DNA of 64,000 nucleotides from Escarpia spicata (Eukaryota; Annelida; Polychaeta; Sabellida; Siboglinidae): NCBI GenBank assembly GCA_963995525.1, contig OZ023211.1, positions 62,001 to 126,000 of the forward strand, read 5' to 3'. Shown piece by piece: positions 32,631 to 43,469 of this stretch (position 1 is its first letter; each line of letters starts with the position of its first letter). The notes under the pieces were generated by a model. It saw only the letters and a program-made list of their open reading frames with translations, ran no database searches and was not told where the DNA came from. The position numbers and the translations under genes were made by a program.

Positions 32631-34463
32631 TTGCAACTCGTGAAACCACCAAACATCCCGGTAACGACGATGAGTCGAAATTATCGACAGATCAGCTATG
32701 AAAAAAAATTAGCTAGTAATATAAAACATGACAGTAAGAGTTTGTATGCGTATATTCGAAGCAAACAGAAAGTTCAGGATAAGGTCGGTCCTCTAGAAGA
32801 TAGTGCTGGAAATACAATATCAGGGAGATTCTTAATGGCAGAAGACCTGAATGAGTATTTTAGTTCAGTGTTTACCAGGGAAGATATTAGTTCACTGCCA
32901 GTACCAGAGGCTAAGTTCAAGGGGGCAGATTCAGACTATTTAGGACAGTTAGTTGTAACCTCGGAAATGGTAGCTAAGAAAATAAGGGCTATGAAGGATA
33001 ATAAATCACCTGGAGTGGACGGGATTCCGCCCAAACTACTATTGGAAATTGTAGAACAAATTAGCGCACCGCTTGCAACAGTTTTCAATTTGTCATTAGA
33101 AGAGGGAGTGGTTCCTTTAGAATGGAAAGAGGCAAACATTATACCGTTATTTAAAAAAGGTTCGAGAAACAAGTCAGAGAACTATAGACCAGTGAGTTTA
33201 ACATCAGTGATTTGCAAATTATTAGAAAGACTAATTAAAGATCACATGGTGGATTTTCTTGTTAAACATAACTTGATAAACCCATCTCAACATGGGTTTT
33301 TAAAAGCGAGGTCATGCTTAACAAATATGTTATGTTTTTTGGAAGACATCACTAGGTGGGTAGATGAGGGATCACCAGTAGATATCATCTATTTAGATTT
33401 TCAAAAAGCTTTCGACAAAGTACCACATCAAAGATTACTCCTTAAGCTAAAGGCCCATGGCATAGGAAATGGTATAATAAACTGGATAGAAAAATGGCTG
33501 AATGACAGAAGACAACGTGTAGTAGTTGATGGGGAGGCTTCAAACTGGAAATCGGTATTGAGTGGGGTACCACAGGGATCAGTACTAGGACCTATATTAT
33601 TCTTAATATATATCAACGATTTGGACGATGATATAACAAGCAAGGTGTTGAAATTTGCGGATGATACAAAAGTGTTTAGAAGGATTAAAAGTGATGGAGA
33701 CAGACAGCATTTACAAGATGATCTTGATAGGTTGATCAAATGGTCTGAAAAGTGGCAAATGCTGTTCAATTTTGGGAAATGTAAATGCCTCCACACAGGT
33801 CATGGGAATGAAGAGGTAAAATATAAAATGGCGGGTACTGTTCTAAGTACTACTGTAAAAGAAAAGGACTTAGGGTTAACCATTAGTGCTGATATGAAGG
33901 TTTCAGAGCAGTGCGGAATTGCAGCGTCAAAGGGAAATCAAATCCTTGGATTAATTAGGCGAAATATAGCGTATAAGAAAAAAGAATTAATAGTACCGCT
34001 GTACAAAACAATAGTGAGGCCTCATTTAGAATATTGTATACAAGCATGGAGGCCATATCGCAAGAAGGACATAGATATGCTAGAAAGAGTACAGAGGAGA
34101 GCGACTAAAATGATACCAAATCTGAGGGATCTTAGTTACGAAATACGCCTAAAAGAATGTGGTTTAACAACACTGGAGACCAGGAGATTGAGAGGAGATC
34201 ACATAGAAGTGTTTAAAATATTGAATGGTTATGAAAATATTGATAGAAACATTTTTTTCTCAGTTAAGAAAGATAGAAGGACCAGAGGACATGAAGCTAC
34301 ATTAGTAAAGGAGCAGTGTAGATTAGATATAAGAAAGTTATCATTCTCACAAAGGACTGTAAATGAATGGAACAGATTATCTCCTGATTGTGTTGGTGCT
34401 AGTAGCGTGAATATGTTTAAAAATAAAATCGACACACACCTTAAAAAGGCGGGATACATGTAG
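32631..34463 (+). CDS. CR1-type reverse transcriptase, uninterrupted frame of 610 codons
   Basis: Would reverse-transcribe the element's RNA at a nicked target. Domains in order: linker KVGPLEDSAGNTISG and LNEYFSSVFTREDI (about residues 50-90); RT block 1 MKDNKSPGVDGIPPKLL (121-137); NYRPVSLTSVICKLLERLI; QHGFLKARSCLTNML; catalytic [47 protein letters not shown] with the second catalytic Asp pair; then a C-terminal region with RPHLEYCIQAWRPYRKKDI and RLRGDHIEVFKILNGY. The first 15-20 residues come from the outer LINE, so the ATG at 32631 is not native. No stop or frameshift is seen, unlike every other TE here, which suggests a young insertion. It cannot be autonomous without its endonuclease. 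Confidence 0.88.
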   Translation: MQLVKPPNIPVTTMSRNYRQISYEKKLASNIKHDSKSLYAYIRSKQKVQDKVGPLEDSAGNTISGRFLMAEDLNEYFSSVFTREDISSLPVPEAKFKGADSDYLGQLVVTSEMVAKKIRAMKDNKSPGVDGIPPKLLLEIVEQISAPLATVFNLSLEEGVVPLEWKEANIIPLFKKGSRNKSENYRPVSLTSVICKLLERLIKDHMVDFLVKHNLINPSQHGFLKARSCLTNMLCFLEDITRWVDEGSPVDIIYLDFQKAFDKVPHQRLLLKLKAHGIGNGIINWIEKWLNDRRQRVVVDGEASNWKSVLSGVPQGSVLGPILFLIYINDLDDDITSKVLKFADDTKVFRRIKSDGDRQHLQDDLDRLIKWSEKWQMLFNFGKCKCLHTGHGNEEVKYKMAGTVLSTTVKEKDLGLTISADMKVSEQCGIAASKGNQILGLIRRNIAYKKKELIVPLYKTIVRPHLEYCIQAWRPYRKKDIDMLERVQRRATKMIPNLRDLSYEIRLKECGLTTLETRRLRGDHIEVFKILNGYENIDRNIFFSVKKDRRTRGHEATLVKEQCRLDIRKLSFSQRTVNEWNRLSPDCVGASSVNMFKNKIDTHLKKAGYM

Positions 34464-34560
34464 ATAAAAAGTATTGGACTCTCGATAAGCCAAAAGGCTT
34501 CCTTGTCCAACTGCCATCCAGAGTAATTTTCTGGATGGCAATCTTGTCTTGTTAAATCAG
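32665..34560 (+). mobile_element. 5'-truncated CR1 LINE inserted in the outer LINE
   Basis: Carries one long undamaged frame (see next entry) and a short 3' UTR with a 10-bp stem loop at 34512-34540 (TGCCATCCAG / CTGGATGGCA). It lacks the endonuclease end. A second copy of the family lies at 53976-55264. Confidence 0.85.
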
Positions 34561-35959
34561 TACCACTGCGATATGTAACGAAATCCGATCGTTGCTACTG
34601 TCAAATCATCTGTCTGATGACATGAACCATGCTGTTGACATGTACAATGAAACCATTGCGGCTATCATTGACAAGCAAGCACCGTTAAAGACCCGCACAG
34701 TGACTGTACGACCACACACGCTGTGGTATAATGAAGGCATACAATAAAATCTGGACTGGAGTTTGACAGGCTTGCCTACTGCCTCCAGCTCCAGTTCGTC
34801 ACTTCGTCTGTGCACCGTGCAAAACTTGAATACCATACGAATCAAATTGCTGATGCTTCTGGTGACCAGAAACAGATTGTTGCCAAGCTCCTACACACTA
34901 ATAATGAGCCGTGTGACTCGTTTGACACAATGGCAATGCGGTTGTCAGATTTCTTCTCGGATAAGGTCTCGAACCTTCGGTCTGAAATGAATCAGAATGT
35001 CATCAATGTAAATGCCTCTGCTGAGGATGTACCGCAGACGTGTCTGCTGACTGCATTTGAGCCAGTCACTGAGGCTGAAATTAGAATGTTGTTGAAGTCA
35101 TCGCCAGTGAAATCTTGTGAACATGATCCCATTCCGACATGGCTTCTTAGAGACTGTGCTCATGATGTTGTACCTGTGCTCATGACAATTGTCAACCTGT
35201 ATCTGACAACGGGGGTAATGCCTTCTCACGTGAAGGAAGCGCACATCAGGTCAGTAAGCACAAAAAACTAGTCTAGACAGAACCGTTTTGAATAACTACA
35301 GACCAGACCGGTGTCAAATCATCTACCCTATCTATTGAAGACAATAGAACGTGTCGTTGCTGCGAGATTGTCATCTCACATGTCAGAGCACAATCTCTAT
35401 GAGCCCTATCAGTCAGCGTACAAGCCGAATCACATCATTGAGATGGCCCTTGCATGTGTGCAGAATCATATCACGCACGCAATGGACAATTAGAATGTTG
35501 TCGTTATGGTTCTCCTTGATCTATCGGCTGCGTTTGACAACGTTGACCATGAAGTGATGTTGCATCTCACATGATATCGGAGTGGTCCAGTCTGCACTGA
35601 CTGGCTCAATTCGATTGATGCGCTCCAGTGAACACAATCGTTTATGTGTACCACGTGCAGCGCGTCGCTGGGGAGACATATAATTTTGCGTGGCAGCCCC
35701 AACGCTGTGGAACTTGCTACCGCAAAAGCTGACTGCAACAACAATGACAAACACTGATTTTAAATCAAACCTTAAGACCTATCTGTTTTCCCGAACATTC
35801 TGTACGGCGCCGTGAACAATGATTGTTGGAACGGCACATTATTATTGTGTCAGGATTTGATTTGATTTTATATCAAAATGTGTAAATGCTGTTACTTCAA
35901 CTTTATCTCCTATATTTAAATGTGTATCATTGTGCACTTTTAAGAGAGCTGTCTCCGTA

Positions 35960-37535
35960 GAATGGAATTGTTAGTATGCAGGCCGGAGTACTTTAGACAG
36001 ACAGTTTGACCTAATATGAGATGCTAGACGTTTTGCTACAATTTTTAGTAGGCATATCTTGGAAATGAAGTTAAAATTAGAAACCGGTCTATAATTCTCT
36101 AAGTTGTCTTTCGGCAAAGTTGTCTTCTTAAGAAGTGGGTTTACATACGTTTGATTAAGATCATCAGGAAAAATACCTGAACTCAGTGATACATTTATGA
36201 TATTAGTAATTACACCAAATAAAGAGGTAAGACATGCTTCCAATGGCATAGTTGACAAAAGATCAAGACCACATGACCTATTTGGAGAATACAGCAATTG
36301 GAGAAGACATGATCATCTGCCTCACTTCCCCAACATTCGCTGGTGCAAAAGACCAATACCACATGATCTATTTGGAGAAGACATGATCATCTGCCTCACT
36401 TCCCCAACATTCGCTGGTGCAAAAGATCAAGACCACATGACCTATTTGGAGAAGACATGATCATCTGCCTCACTTCCCCAACAGTCGCTGGTGCAAAAGA
36501 TCAAGACCACATGACCTATTTGGAGAAGACATGATCATCTGCCTCACTTCCTCAACAGTCGCTGGTGCAAAAGATCAAGACCACATGACCTATTTGGAGA
36601 AGACATGATCATCTGCCTCACTTCCCCAACAGTCGCTGGTGCAAAAGATCAAGACCACATGACATATTTGGAGAAGACATGATCATCTGCCTCACTTCCC
36701 CAACAGTCGCTGGTGCAAAAGATCAAGACCACATGACCTATTTGGAGAAGACATGATCATCTGCCTCACTTCCCCAACAGTCGCTGGTGCAAAAGGATAA
36801 AGCAGAAAATGTATTTGCGCAGGTTGAACGTTTATATGATTTAAAGTATGAACTGGGAAAACAGATAGAATGAGGGTGATTTTATCCTTAAAATAACCTG
36901 AGGACATGTCACGAGGAGAACTGAATAAATCATATTTCGGTAAAGATGGAGTAGGCAGTCGGTGTGGAAATGTATTTATAAAACTCCATAATTGCCGAGG
37001 ATTTTCAGAGTTAGTTGACACCATTTTGTGAAATAATCTGACTGCGTTTTTCCATTCGTCTGCTTTTTTTCTTTTGCCTGTTACATTGATGACATTGTTT
37101 AGTATAACTTGACCTATCTAATGATGATAGCTTTACGTTTTACGCCATACTCGCTTAAGGTATCGACCCCGTCTTTTTGATTGCAGGATTTCATGAGTCA
37201 GGTAGGAGAGGCTACGTTTTGTGAAACAAATTTATAGGCAGTTGGAGCATGTTTAATAAATAATGTTTTAAGTACAAAACACAATTGTCTGTACAGGTGA
37301 AATTCGTCATTTGTTCGATTTCTAAGCAGGTCAGATTCTGGAATATCATTATTAAAGGCAGTGATGTCAATTTTATGTATAGGTCTATAGGAACTGTTAT
37401 GGATATAGATGGTATTCTAGAAATATTAATATCAACAGTGACAGTGTGATGATTCGACAGACTACCAGAAACGTACGTTTTTGAATGATAATACAAGTTG
37501 ACCGAGTTATAACAAGACCTAGTCAATGGCAATAA
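35960..37535 (-). mobile_element. Jockey/CR1-type LINE fragment containing a 74-bp tandem array
   Basis: Minus strand. 37530-37210: linker after an endonuclease (SYKF-like region degraded). 37024-36692: PRQLWSFINTFPHRLPTPSL, YFKDKITLI and PATVGEVRQMIMSSPNRSCG. 36297-35971: SPNRSCGLDLLSTMPLEACL, VNPLLKKTTLPKDNLENYRP and ISKICLLKIVAKRLASHI. The RT N-terminal blocks are clear. Between them a short coding segment is amplified (36259-36790). Confidence 0.82.
36259..36790. repeat. 74-bp tandem array derived from LINE coding DNA, about 7 copies
   Basis: Unit GATCAAGACCACATGACCTA + TTTGGAGAAGACATGATCAT + CTGCCTCACTTCCCCAACAG + TCGCTGGTGCAAAA. On the minus strand a unit reads APATVGEVRQMIMSSPNRSC, the RT block before 'GLDLL', so the array was made by tandem duplication inside the LINE. 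74 is not a multiple of 3, so it breaks the frame. Confidence 0.92.
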
Positions 37536-38030
37536 ATGTGCATAGGAAAAGGCACGTGCTGTTTTAGATCAAACGATGTCAGAATCTCGTGGAAAGGAGT
37601 GGCTATTGCGTCAACTTTTAATAACTCATCATATCATCAGCCTTGCATCGCATCGCTGCAACTAGCAATCACAAAACATCAATATTTCATCACACCAGTC
37701 CATCGTTTTAATGCAATACAATCCCTTAATACAAGAGAAAACCGTTTCCCGGGTCTAACATCAGAAGCGGATATTATGTACGTGTTTTGTACTTAAATGT
37801 ACGCGTAAGTATTTGCTGTTCATATTATCAAATATGGCACCCGAGGGCCTTTATTCATTTGACACTTCATAAAACTATTCTGGTGTTGACATGTACGACC
37901 TATAATTCTCTGTGGTAATACTTTGCAGAAATATGATTTCCCAAATGAGCGTATGTTTACACCGTCAATAAACGTTAAGTGCATCTGGGCCAATCTCATC
38001 AACATTACAGTTATGGTGTTGCTTTCGTAA
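37536..38030. other. no gene seen
   Basis: Unique sequence without convincing frames between the LINE fragment and the 57-bp minisatellite. Confidence 0.5.
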
Positions 38031-38315
38031 CTGTTGTGTTGTTATGTTGACACACGTGCGCACTTAAGCAAGAGATGCGCCATCTTGTCGTGGCTACTTT
38101 TTTCGCTAACCGAACAGTCATACTTTAAGCGACTCACACTTGAGTCGCCCAAGCAAACACAACTCTTGACACAGTTCTCTGCGTGTTTACCTGACTACGT
38201 GTCTACCTGTTTACGTGACTACATGAATAGCCATTTCGAGCAAGTCACGAGCTGCACGCAGTCGACAAACGTCATTGCAACTGTCCCGACGATGCGAATG
38301 CATATGCTCAACAGT

Positions 38316-40375
38316 GACATGTATCACTTGCATGTGTCACTCTGTATACAGTCACCATGTATATGTGTACTCACCATGTATCACTTCCATGTATCACTCT
38401 GTATACAGTCACCATGTATGTGTGTACTCACCATGTATCACTTCCATGTGTCACTCTGTATGCAGTCACCATGTATGTGTGTACTCACCATGTATCACTT
38501 GCATGTGTCACTCTGTATACAGTCACCATGTATGTGTGTACTCACCATGTATCACTTGCATGTGTCACTCTGTATACAGTCACCATGTATGTGTGTACTC
38601 ACCATGTATCACTTCCATGTGTCACTCTGTATACAGTCACCATGTATGTGTGTACTCACCATGTATCACTTGCATGTGTCACTCTGTATACAGTCACCAT
38701 GTATGTGTGTACTCACCATGTATCACTTCCATGTGTCACTCTGTATGCAGTCACCATGTATGTGTGTACTCACCATGTATCACTTCCATGTGTCACTCTG
38801 TATACAGTCACCATGTATGTGTGTACTCACCATGTATCACTTGCATGTGTCACTCTGTATGCAGTCACCATGTATGTGTGTACTCACCATGTATCACTTG
38901 CATGTGTCACTCTGTATACAGTCACCATGTATGTGTGTACTCACCATGTATCACTTGCATGTGTCACTCTGTATACAGTCACCATGTATGTGTGTACTCA
39001 CCATGTATCACTTCCATGTGTCACTCTGTATACAGTCACCATGTATGTGTGTACTCACCATGTATCACTTGCATGTGTCACTCTGTATACAGTCACCATG
39101 TATGTGTGTACTCACCATGTATCACTTCCATGTGTCACTCTGTATACAGTCACCATGTATGTGTGTACTCACCGTGTATCACTTCCATGTGTCACTCTGT
39201 ATGCAGTCACCATGTATGTGTGTACTCACCATGTATCACTTGCATGTGTCACTCTGTATGCAGTCACCATATATGTGTGTACTCACCATGTATCACTTCC
39301 ATGTGTCACTCTGTATGCAGTCACCATGTATGTGTGTACTCACCATGTATCACTTCCATGTGTCACTCTATATGCAGTCACCATGTATGTGTGTACTCAC
39401 CATGTATCACTTCCATGTGTCACTCTGTATACAGTCACCATGTATGTGTGTACTCACCATGTATCGCTTGCATGTGTCACTCTGTATGCAGTCACCATGT
39501 ATGTGTGTACTCACCATGTATCACTTGCATGTGTCACTCTGTATGCAGTCACCATGTATGTGTGTACTCACCATGTATCACTTCCATGTGTCACTCTGTA
39601 TGCAGTCACCATGTATGTGTGTACTCACCATGTATCACTTCCATGTGTCACTCTGTATACAGTCACCATGTATGTGTGTACTCACCATGTATCGCTTGCA
39701 TGTGTCACTCTGTATGCAGTCACCATGTATGTGTGTACTCACCATGTATCACTTCCATGTGTCACTCTGTATGCAGTCACCATGTATGTGTGTACTCACC
39801 ATGTATCACTTCCATGTGTCACTCTGTATGCAGTCACCATGTATGTGTGTACTCACCATGTATCACTTCCATGTGTCACTCTGTATGCAGTCACCATGTA
39901 TTTGTGTACTCACCATGTATCACTTCCATGTGTCACTCTGTATGCAGTCACCATGTATGAGTGTACTCACCATGTATCACTTCCATGTGTCACTCTGTAT
40001 GCAGTCACCATGTATGTGTGTACTCACCATGTATCACTTCCATGTGTCACTCTGTATGCAGTCACCATGTATTTGTGTACTCACCATGTATCACTTCCAT
40101 GTGTCACTCTGTATGCAGTCACCATGTATGTGTGTACTCACCATGTATCACTTCCATGTGTCACTCTGTATGCAGTCACCATGTATGTGTGTACTCACCA
40201 TGTATCACTTCCATGTGTCACTCTGTATGCAGTCACCATGTATTTGTGTACTCACCATGTATCACTTCCATGTGTCACTCTGTATGCAGTCACCATGTAT
40301 GTGTGTACTCACCATGTATCACTTCCATGTGTCACTCTGTATACAGTCACCATGTATGTGTGTACTCACCATGTA
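38316..40375. repeat. 57-bp minisatellite, about 36 copies
   Basis: Unit ATGTATCACTTCCATGTGTC + ACTCTGTATGCAGTCACCAT + GTATGTGTGTACTCACC. Copies vary at fixed positions (CTTCC or CTTGC; TATGCAG or TATACAG; GTATGTG or GTATTTG). The left part mixes variants; the right part (39720-40350) is nearly homogeneous. All three plus frames are open for 560-820 codons because 57 is a multiple of 3 and the unit has no stop in those frames. Sharing of openness by three frames argues against coding. Confidence 0.95.
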
Positions 40376-40499
40376 CACGAACATCCATTTATGTTTTCAC
40401 CAGGTGCGTGCACACATCTTTGTGCGTGCACCATGTGAACAAACATGTCTTCATGTAGCCACCATCTGCACCAGCACATATTATATCATTCAGTAAACT

Positions 40500-41086
40500 G
40501 TCATTTACCAATACATTGTTGATATATAAATGTAGAGCAACAAGACAAGTCAAACCCTATACATAAGATTGAACTAATCGAAATATGCATTCGCAGCTAG
40601 GATTATGCGGTGGGAAAATGTGCTCAATGCACGTAGTAATAAGGAATTTGCAACGCATCAAAGGCGGTTATCTTTACGAAAACTGTGGTGTCTGTTTTGT
40701 GTGATTTGTGATCTCGTGGCGTGCGCGGGCGAATACATAACACTTGGCATGGCAACCAACTTGCTAACCCCTTTAATCGACCTCACTAGGTAAATGTAAC
40801 GAGAACAGACTTGATTACAATATGTCTTCTAACAAAACACGCGACTCTCAACTATTGTAATGTTAATGTGCAAATTAAAGTGTTTTAATATTTTGCATTC
40901 ATTTGTATGTGCCAACACATGGCACAGTCTCTCAAGTTATTATATAGATGCCGAGGTGGGTATTAAATCACATGCTATCATGTCCATGTACTACGACTTC
41001 TCGATATTCCTATCTATGTTAATTTTAAACAGTCACAACAGTAATAAAATGAACGAATCATGAACTATCAGTCCAAATTAGAACGT
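40500..41086. other. no confirmed gene
   Basis: One 62-codon frame at 40605-40793 ends just before GGTAAATG, which could be a splice donor, and holds a hydrophobic stretch. I cannot link it to any other exon. The rest shows nothing. Confidence 0.35.
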
Positions 41087-42649
41087 TTCAACCTGTGACG
41101 AAGTCCTTGATATAATCGCGTTTCTTTCGCTCGATACGAGAATGCAGAGAGTAGTTCGGTTCGGCTACTGCGTCTCCATGGTCATCTGTTTCACTAGGTT
41201 GATTGTTCATTTCTTGCGCCTAAGTATCACTGATTGAGGATGTCTTTTCAAGAAACATGTATTTCGAGTCTGAGACTGTGCTGTGATCATCGGCCTTCTC
41301 ACTTCTGAATTACCTTTTAGTTTGCCGACTCCACTGAACAAGCCTGGGAACTGTTCTGTTATTGGGATAACACTGTTGACAACTTGAGTGTTCGACACTT
41401 GCAGCAAACCAAGTTCTTTTGCCGTCTGACCATTCATGAGATTGCCATGTTTCCCTTTCACAATGGTGATGGTTGATGGAACCATTTTGTCTGGCGTTTC
41501 TATCAAGCCAGTGAACTGCCCTAGTGTGGAAATTACTGATCCTGCGTAGCCGTACAGTTTGCTTTTACATTTAGACACTTTAATGCCATTCTTAATTGCA
41601 TTATGAGTTGTCTCGTCAACAATGTCTATGCAAGACCCACTATCTATCATCATGACGACGTCTTTCCCATTGATTTTGACGACAGCTTTGGGCTGCGACG
41701 CCTTGTCTGTAGCGTCGGGCACAGAGAACACACAATCTGCGTCATGATCAGTGTCTGATATGTTGCTTTCTACAACCTGATTGAGATTGCTAGGCCGCCT
41801 GTAAAACCGTTGTTTTGACATGCCTATTTTGCCCACGATCGCTTTTGCATTGTTTGGTTGCTATTTGATTTGTGTTTTGATCGACATACATGCTCAAAAT
41901 GTCCAACTTTTGCACAGTAATTACAGCGCTGGTGTTTGGCTGGACAGTCCCCTCGGTGCGGATACATTCCGCCACAGTAACCACACTTCCATTCTGCTTG
42001 TTGCTGGTTTTGTTTTTTACAAGTAAGCTTGTTGACGCAGCTGGTGCATGTTTGGTTGGCTTGTGCCCGAATGCTGGCTGAAATGTCCGCTGTCTGATAT
42101 TTAGATGTTTCTAAACCTCTGCCAAAGTCAAGCAGTTCTTTTAACGCCATTGTTGGCTTACGAAGCGATTTTTCCCGCACAGCGTCAGTGACTGACTCGG
42201 TCTTGCAATATGTGTGCGTGGATTTCTTTATCTGTGTCATGAAACCCACAGTTCTTTTAGAGGGAGCGCAATATGCAGGCATCTGCATCAAGCGTTTCAT
42301 TCTGCTCTTGCTTGGCTTTTCGAAATTCGAAGATAGCGTACTGTTCATGTATCTGGGGGACATAGTACTTAGTCAGCTTACGTCTGCACATTGCATAGTA
42401 GTTATCGTCGTCAACTTTTAAATTTAAAGTTTCATATGTATTAAACACTTTTTCGCCGGCGATATGTAACAACAGTGCTTTTTTACGATTGTCATTGGTA
42501 ATGTTCATTGCTACCAAGCAATTTTCGAACCGACCTGCCCATTTTTGCCGGCTAGGACCTATGATGTGTGTCTCTGAGTCCGGATCGAACAGTGCGAACA
42601 TTGAGAAGTTCATTGACGCCATCTTGCGGCTTGCCTTGTTTACTAGCAA
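41087..42649 (-). mobile_element. Ty3/gypsy gag-protease remnant, RT to integrase deleted
   Basis: Gag N-terminal region at 42649-42257 (MASMNFSMFALFDPDSET, RRFEN-like WAGRFENCLVAMNI, LLHIAGEKVFNTYE). Further gag with a double zinc knuckle at about 42020-41890 (CGYCGGMYPHRGDC, CNYCAKVGHFEHVC). A protease DSG site follows in VVMMIDSGSCIDIV (near 41650-41610). The frame reaches the start of pol (EQFPGLFSGVGKLKG, near 41330), then jumps into what looks like a pol C-terminal end (ERKKRDYIKDFV, near 41105). So RT, RNase H and integrase have been deleted. One frameshift near 42290 and another near 41820. LTRs not found. Lineage differs from the gypsy copy at 12429-16852. Confidence 0.8.
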
Positions 42650-42859
42650 GCAAACGTAAGTTTTTACTGTCCGCGTGACGTTACTGCCACGCTACGCATA
42701 CAGGCTCTTTGCTGCAGCGGGTGTTTTTCGCCATCAATGTCACGCCACTAAACGCCGAACTGCGTCATACTTGCCACCACGAGATTCTCTGTTTTCTTCA
42801 CTTTAGACATCTCGCATTGGCTACATGGAAGTGTCATTGTAGACTGACATCGGACTGCG

Positions 42860-42994
42860 TCCACATCCGCAGTGTTTCGTCACTCTGTCCGGAATCTGTT
42901 GTCATTCTGTCCGCAGTATGTCGTCACTCTGGCTATGCCCGCGGTGTGTGGTGCCTTTGTCTATGTCAGCATTGTGTCATGACTCTGTCCGCAG
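42860..42994 (+). repeat. degenerate repeat containing several CCGCAG acceptor-like sites
   Basis: Three to four variants of TCACTCTGTCCGCAGTGTGT precede the exon at 42995; the last one ends in the CCGCAG used as acceptor. Probably intron sequence with repeated acceptor copies. Confidence 0.5.
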
Positions 42995-43186
42995 TGGGTC
43001 GTGCTAGTGCTGGCGGCGACGGTGCTGTGTGTGGTGGGCGGCGGCTGGGATCACGTCGAAGAATGTGAGGGATGCTTGAAGAGGTGCGACGAACACTATG
43101 TGGTGTGCGTGACGAGGTGCAACGAACACCACGAGGTGCGCATAACGAGGTGCAACGAACACTGTGAGGCGTGCATGACGAGGTGA
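42995..43186 (+). CDS. secreted cysteine-rich repeat peptide, exon with early stop
   Basis: A splice acceptor (CTCTGTCCGCAG, ending 42994) opens a phase-0 exon. It starts with a hydrophobic signal-peptide core (WVVLVLAATVLCVVGGGW) and then CEGCLKRCDEHYVVCVTRC: spacing C-x2-C-x3-C-x6-C-x3-C. From there an 11-residue unit (CNEHYEACMTR) repeats. In the third unit Cys is replaced by Arg, and the next unit has TGA instead of TGC at 43184-43186. After this stop the same frame stays open to 43882 with more intact units and a Cys-rich end (HECACKCTLQLC). So the product is either a short peptide of 64 exon-encoded residues or a pseudogene of a longer repeat protein. The exon design and the C-x3-C-x6-C-x3-C core match the gene at 27669. 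Function unknown; a disulfide-bonded helical structural, defence or venom-type peptide is possible. Confidence 0.55.
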   Translation, partial: WVVLVLAATVLCVVGGGWDHVEECEGCLKRCDEHYVVCVTRCNEHHEVRITRCNEHCEACMTR

Positions 43187-43390
43187 AACGAACACTTTGA
43201 GGTGTGCATGACGAGGTGCAACGAACACTATGAGGTGTGCATGACGAGGTGCAACGAACACTATGAGGCATGCATGACGAGGTGCAACGAACACTATGAG
43301 GCGTGCATGACGAGGTGCAACGAACACTATGAGGCATGCATGACGAGGTGCAACGAACACTATGAGGCGTGCATGACGAGGTGCAAGGCA
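43103..43390 (+). repeat. 33-bp coding-frame repeat (11 residues), about 9 copies
   Basis: Unit TGCATGACGAGGTGCAACGA + ACACTATGAGGCG. Cys falls at positions 1 and 8 of each 11-residue unit (C-x6-C-x3), the hendecad spacing of a slightly right-handed helix. Central copies are nearly identical; the first three are diverged. Confidence 0.85.
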
Positions 43391-43469
43391 ATGTCGTCGA
43401 TGCATGAGTGCGCCTGCAAGTGCACCTTGCAGCTTTGTGAGATGGCTATGTTTTCCAATGCATATTATG

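Larger units (their letters stand above)
31690..35840 (+). mobile_element. CR1/Jockey-type LINE (outer), interrupted by a second CR1
   Basis: 5' part 31690-32640: endonuclease region with SFCLLNARSVCDGKQAGKA, VVYRPPPNTKNG and LVAGDFIFHMDN (APE-type nuclease blocks). 3' part 34560-35840: linker and RT start (KLEYHTNQIADASGDQKQI, SPVKSCEHDPIPTWLL), then KTIERVVAARLSSHM, YQSAYKPNH and LDLSAAFDNVDHEVM. After this an internal deletion jumps to the C-terminal tail near 35640-35810. Frameshifts near 32140, 34850, 35270 and 35490. Confidence 0.8.

Noticed and set aside
38034..40496. 820-codon plus-strand frame as a Cys/His-rich repeat protein
   Set aside because: All three plus frames are open across the array because the 57-bp unit is a multiple of 3 without stops; no flanking exon, signal or domain supports translation.
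40605..40793. Possible transporter-type exon (hydrophobic stretch followed by GGTAAATG)
   Set aside because: Too short, no acceptor with matching phase, no second exon found; similarity to a known family could not be established.
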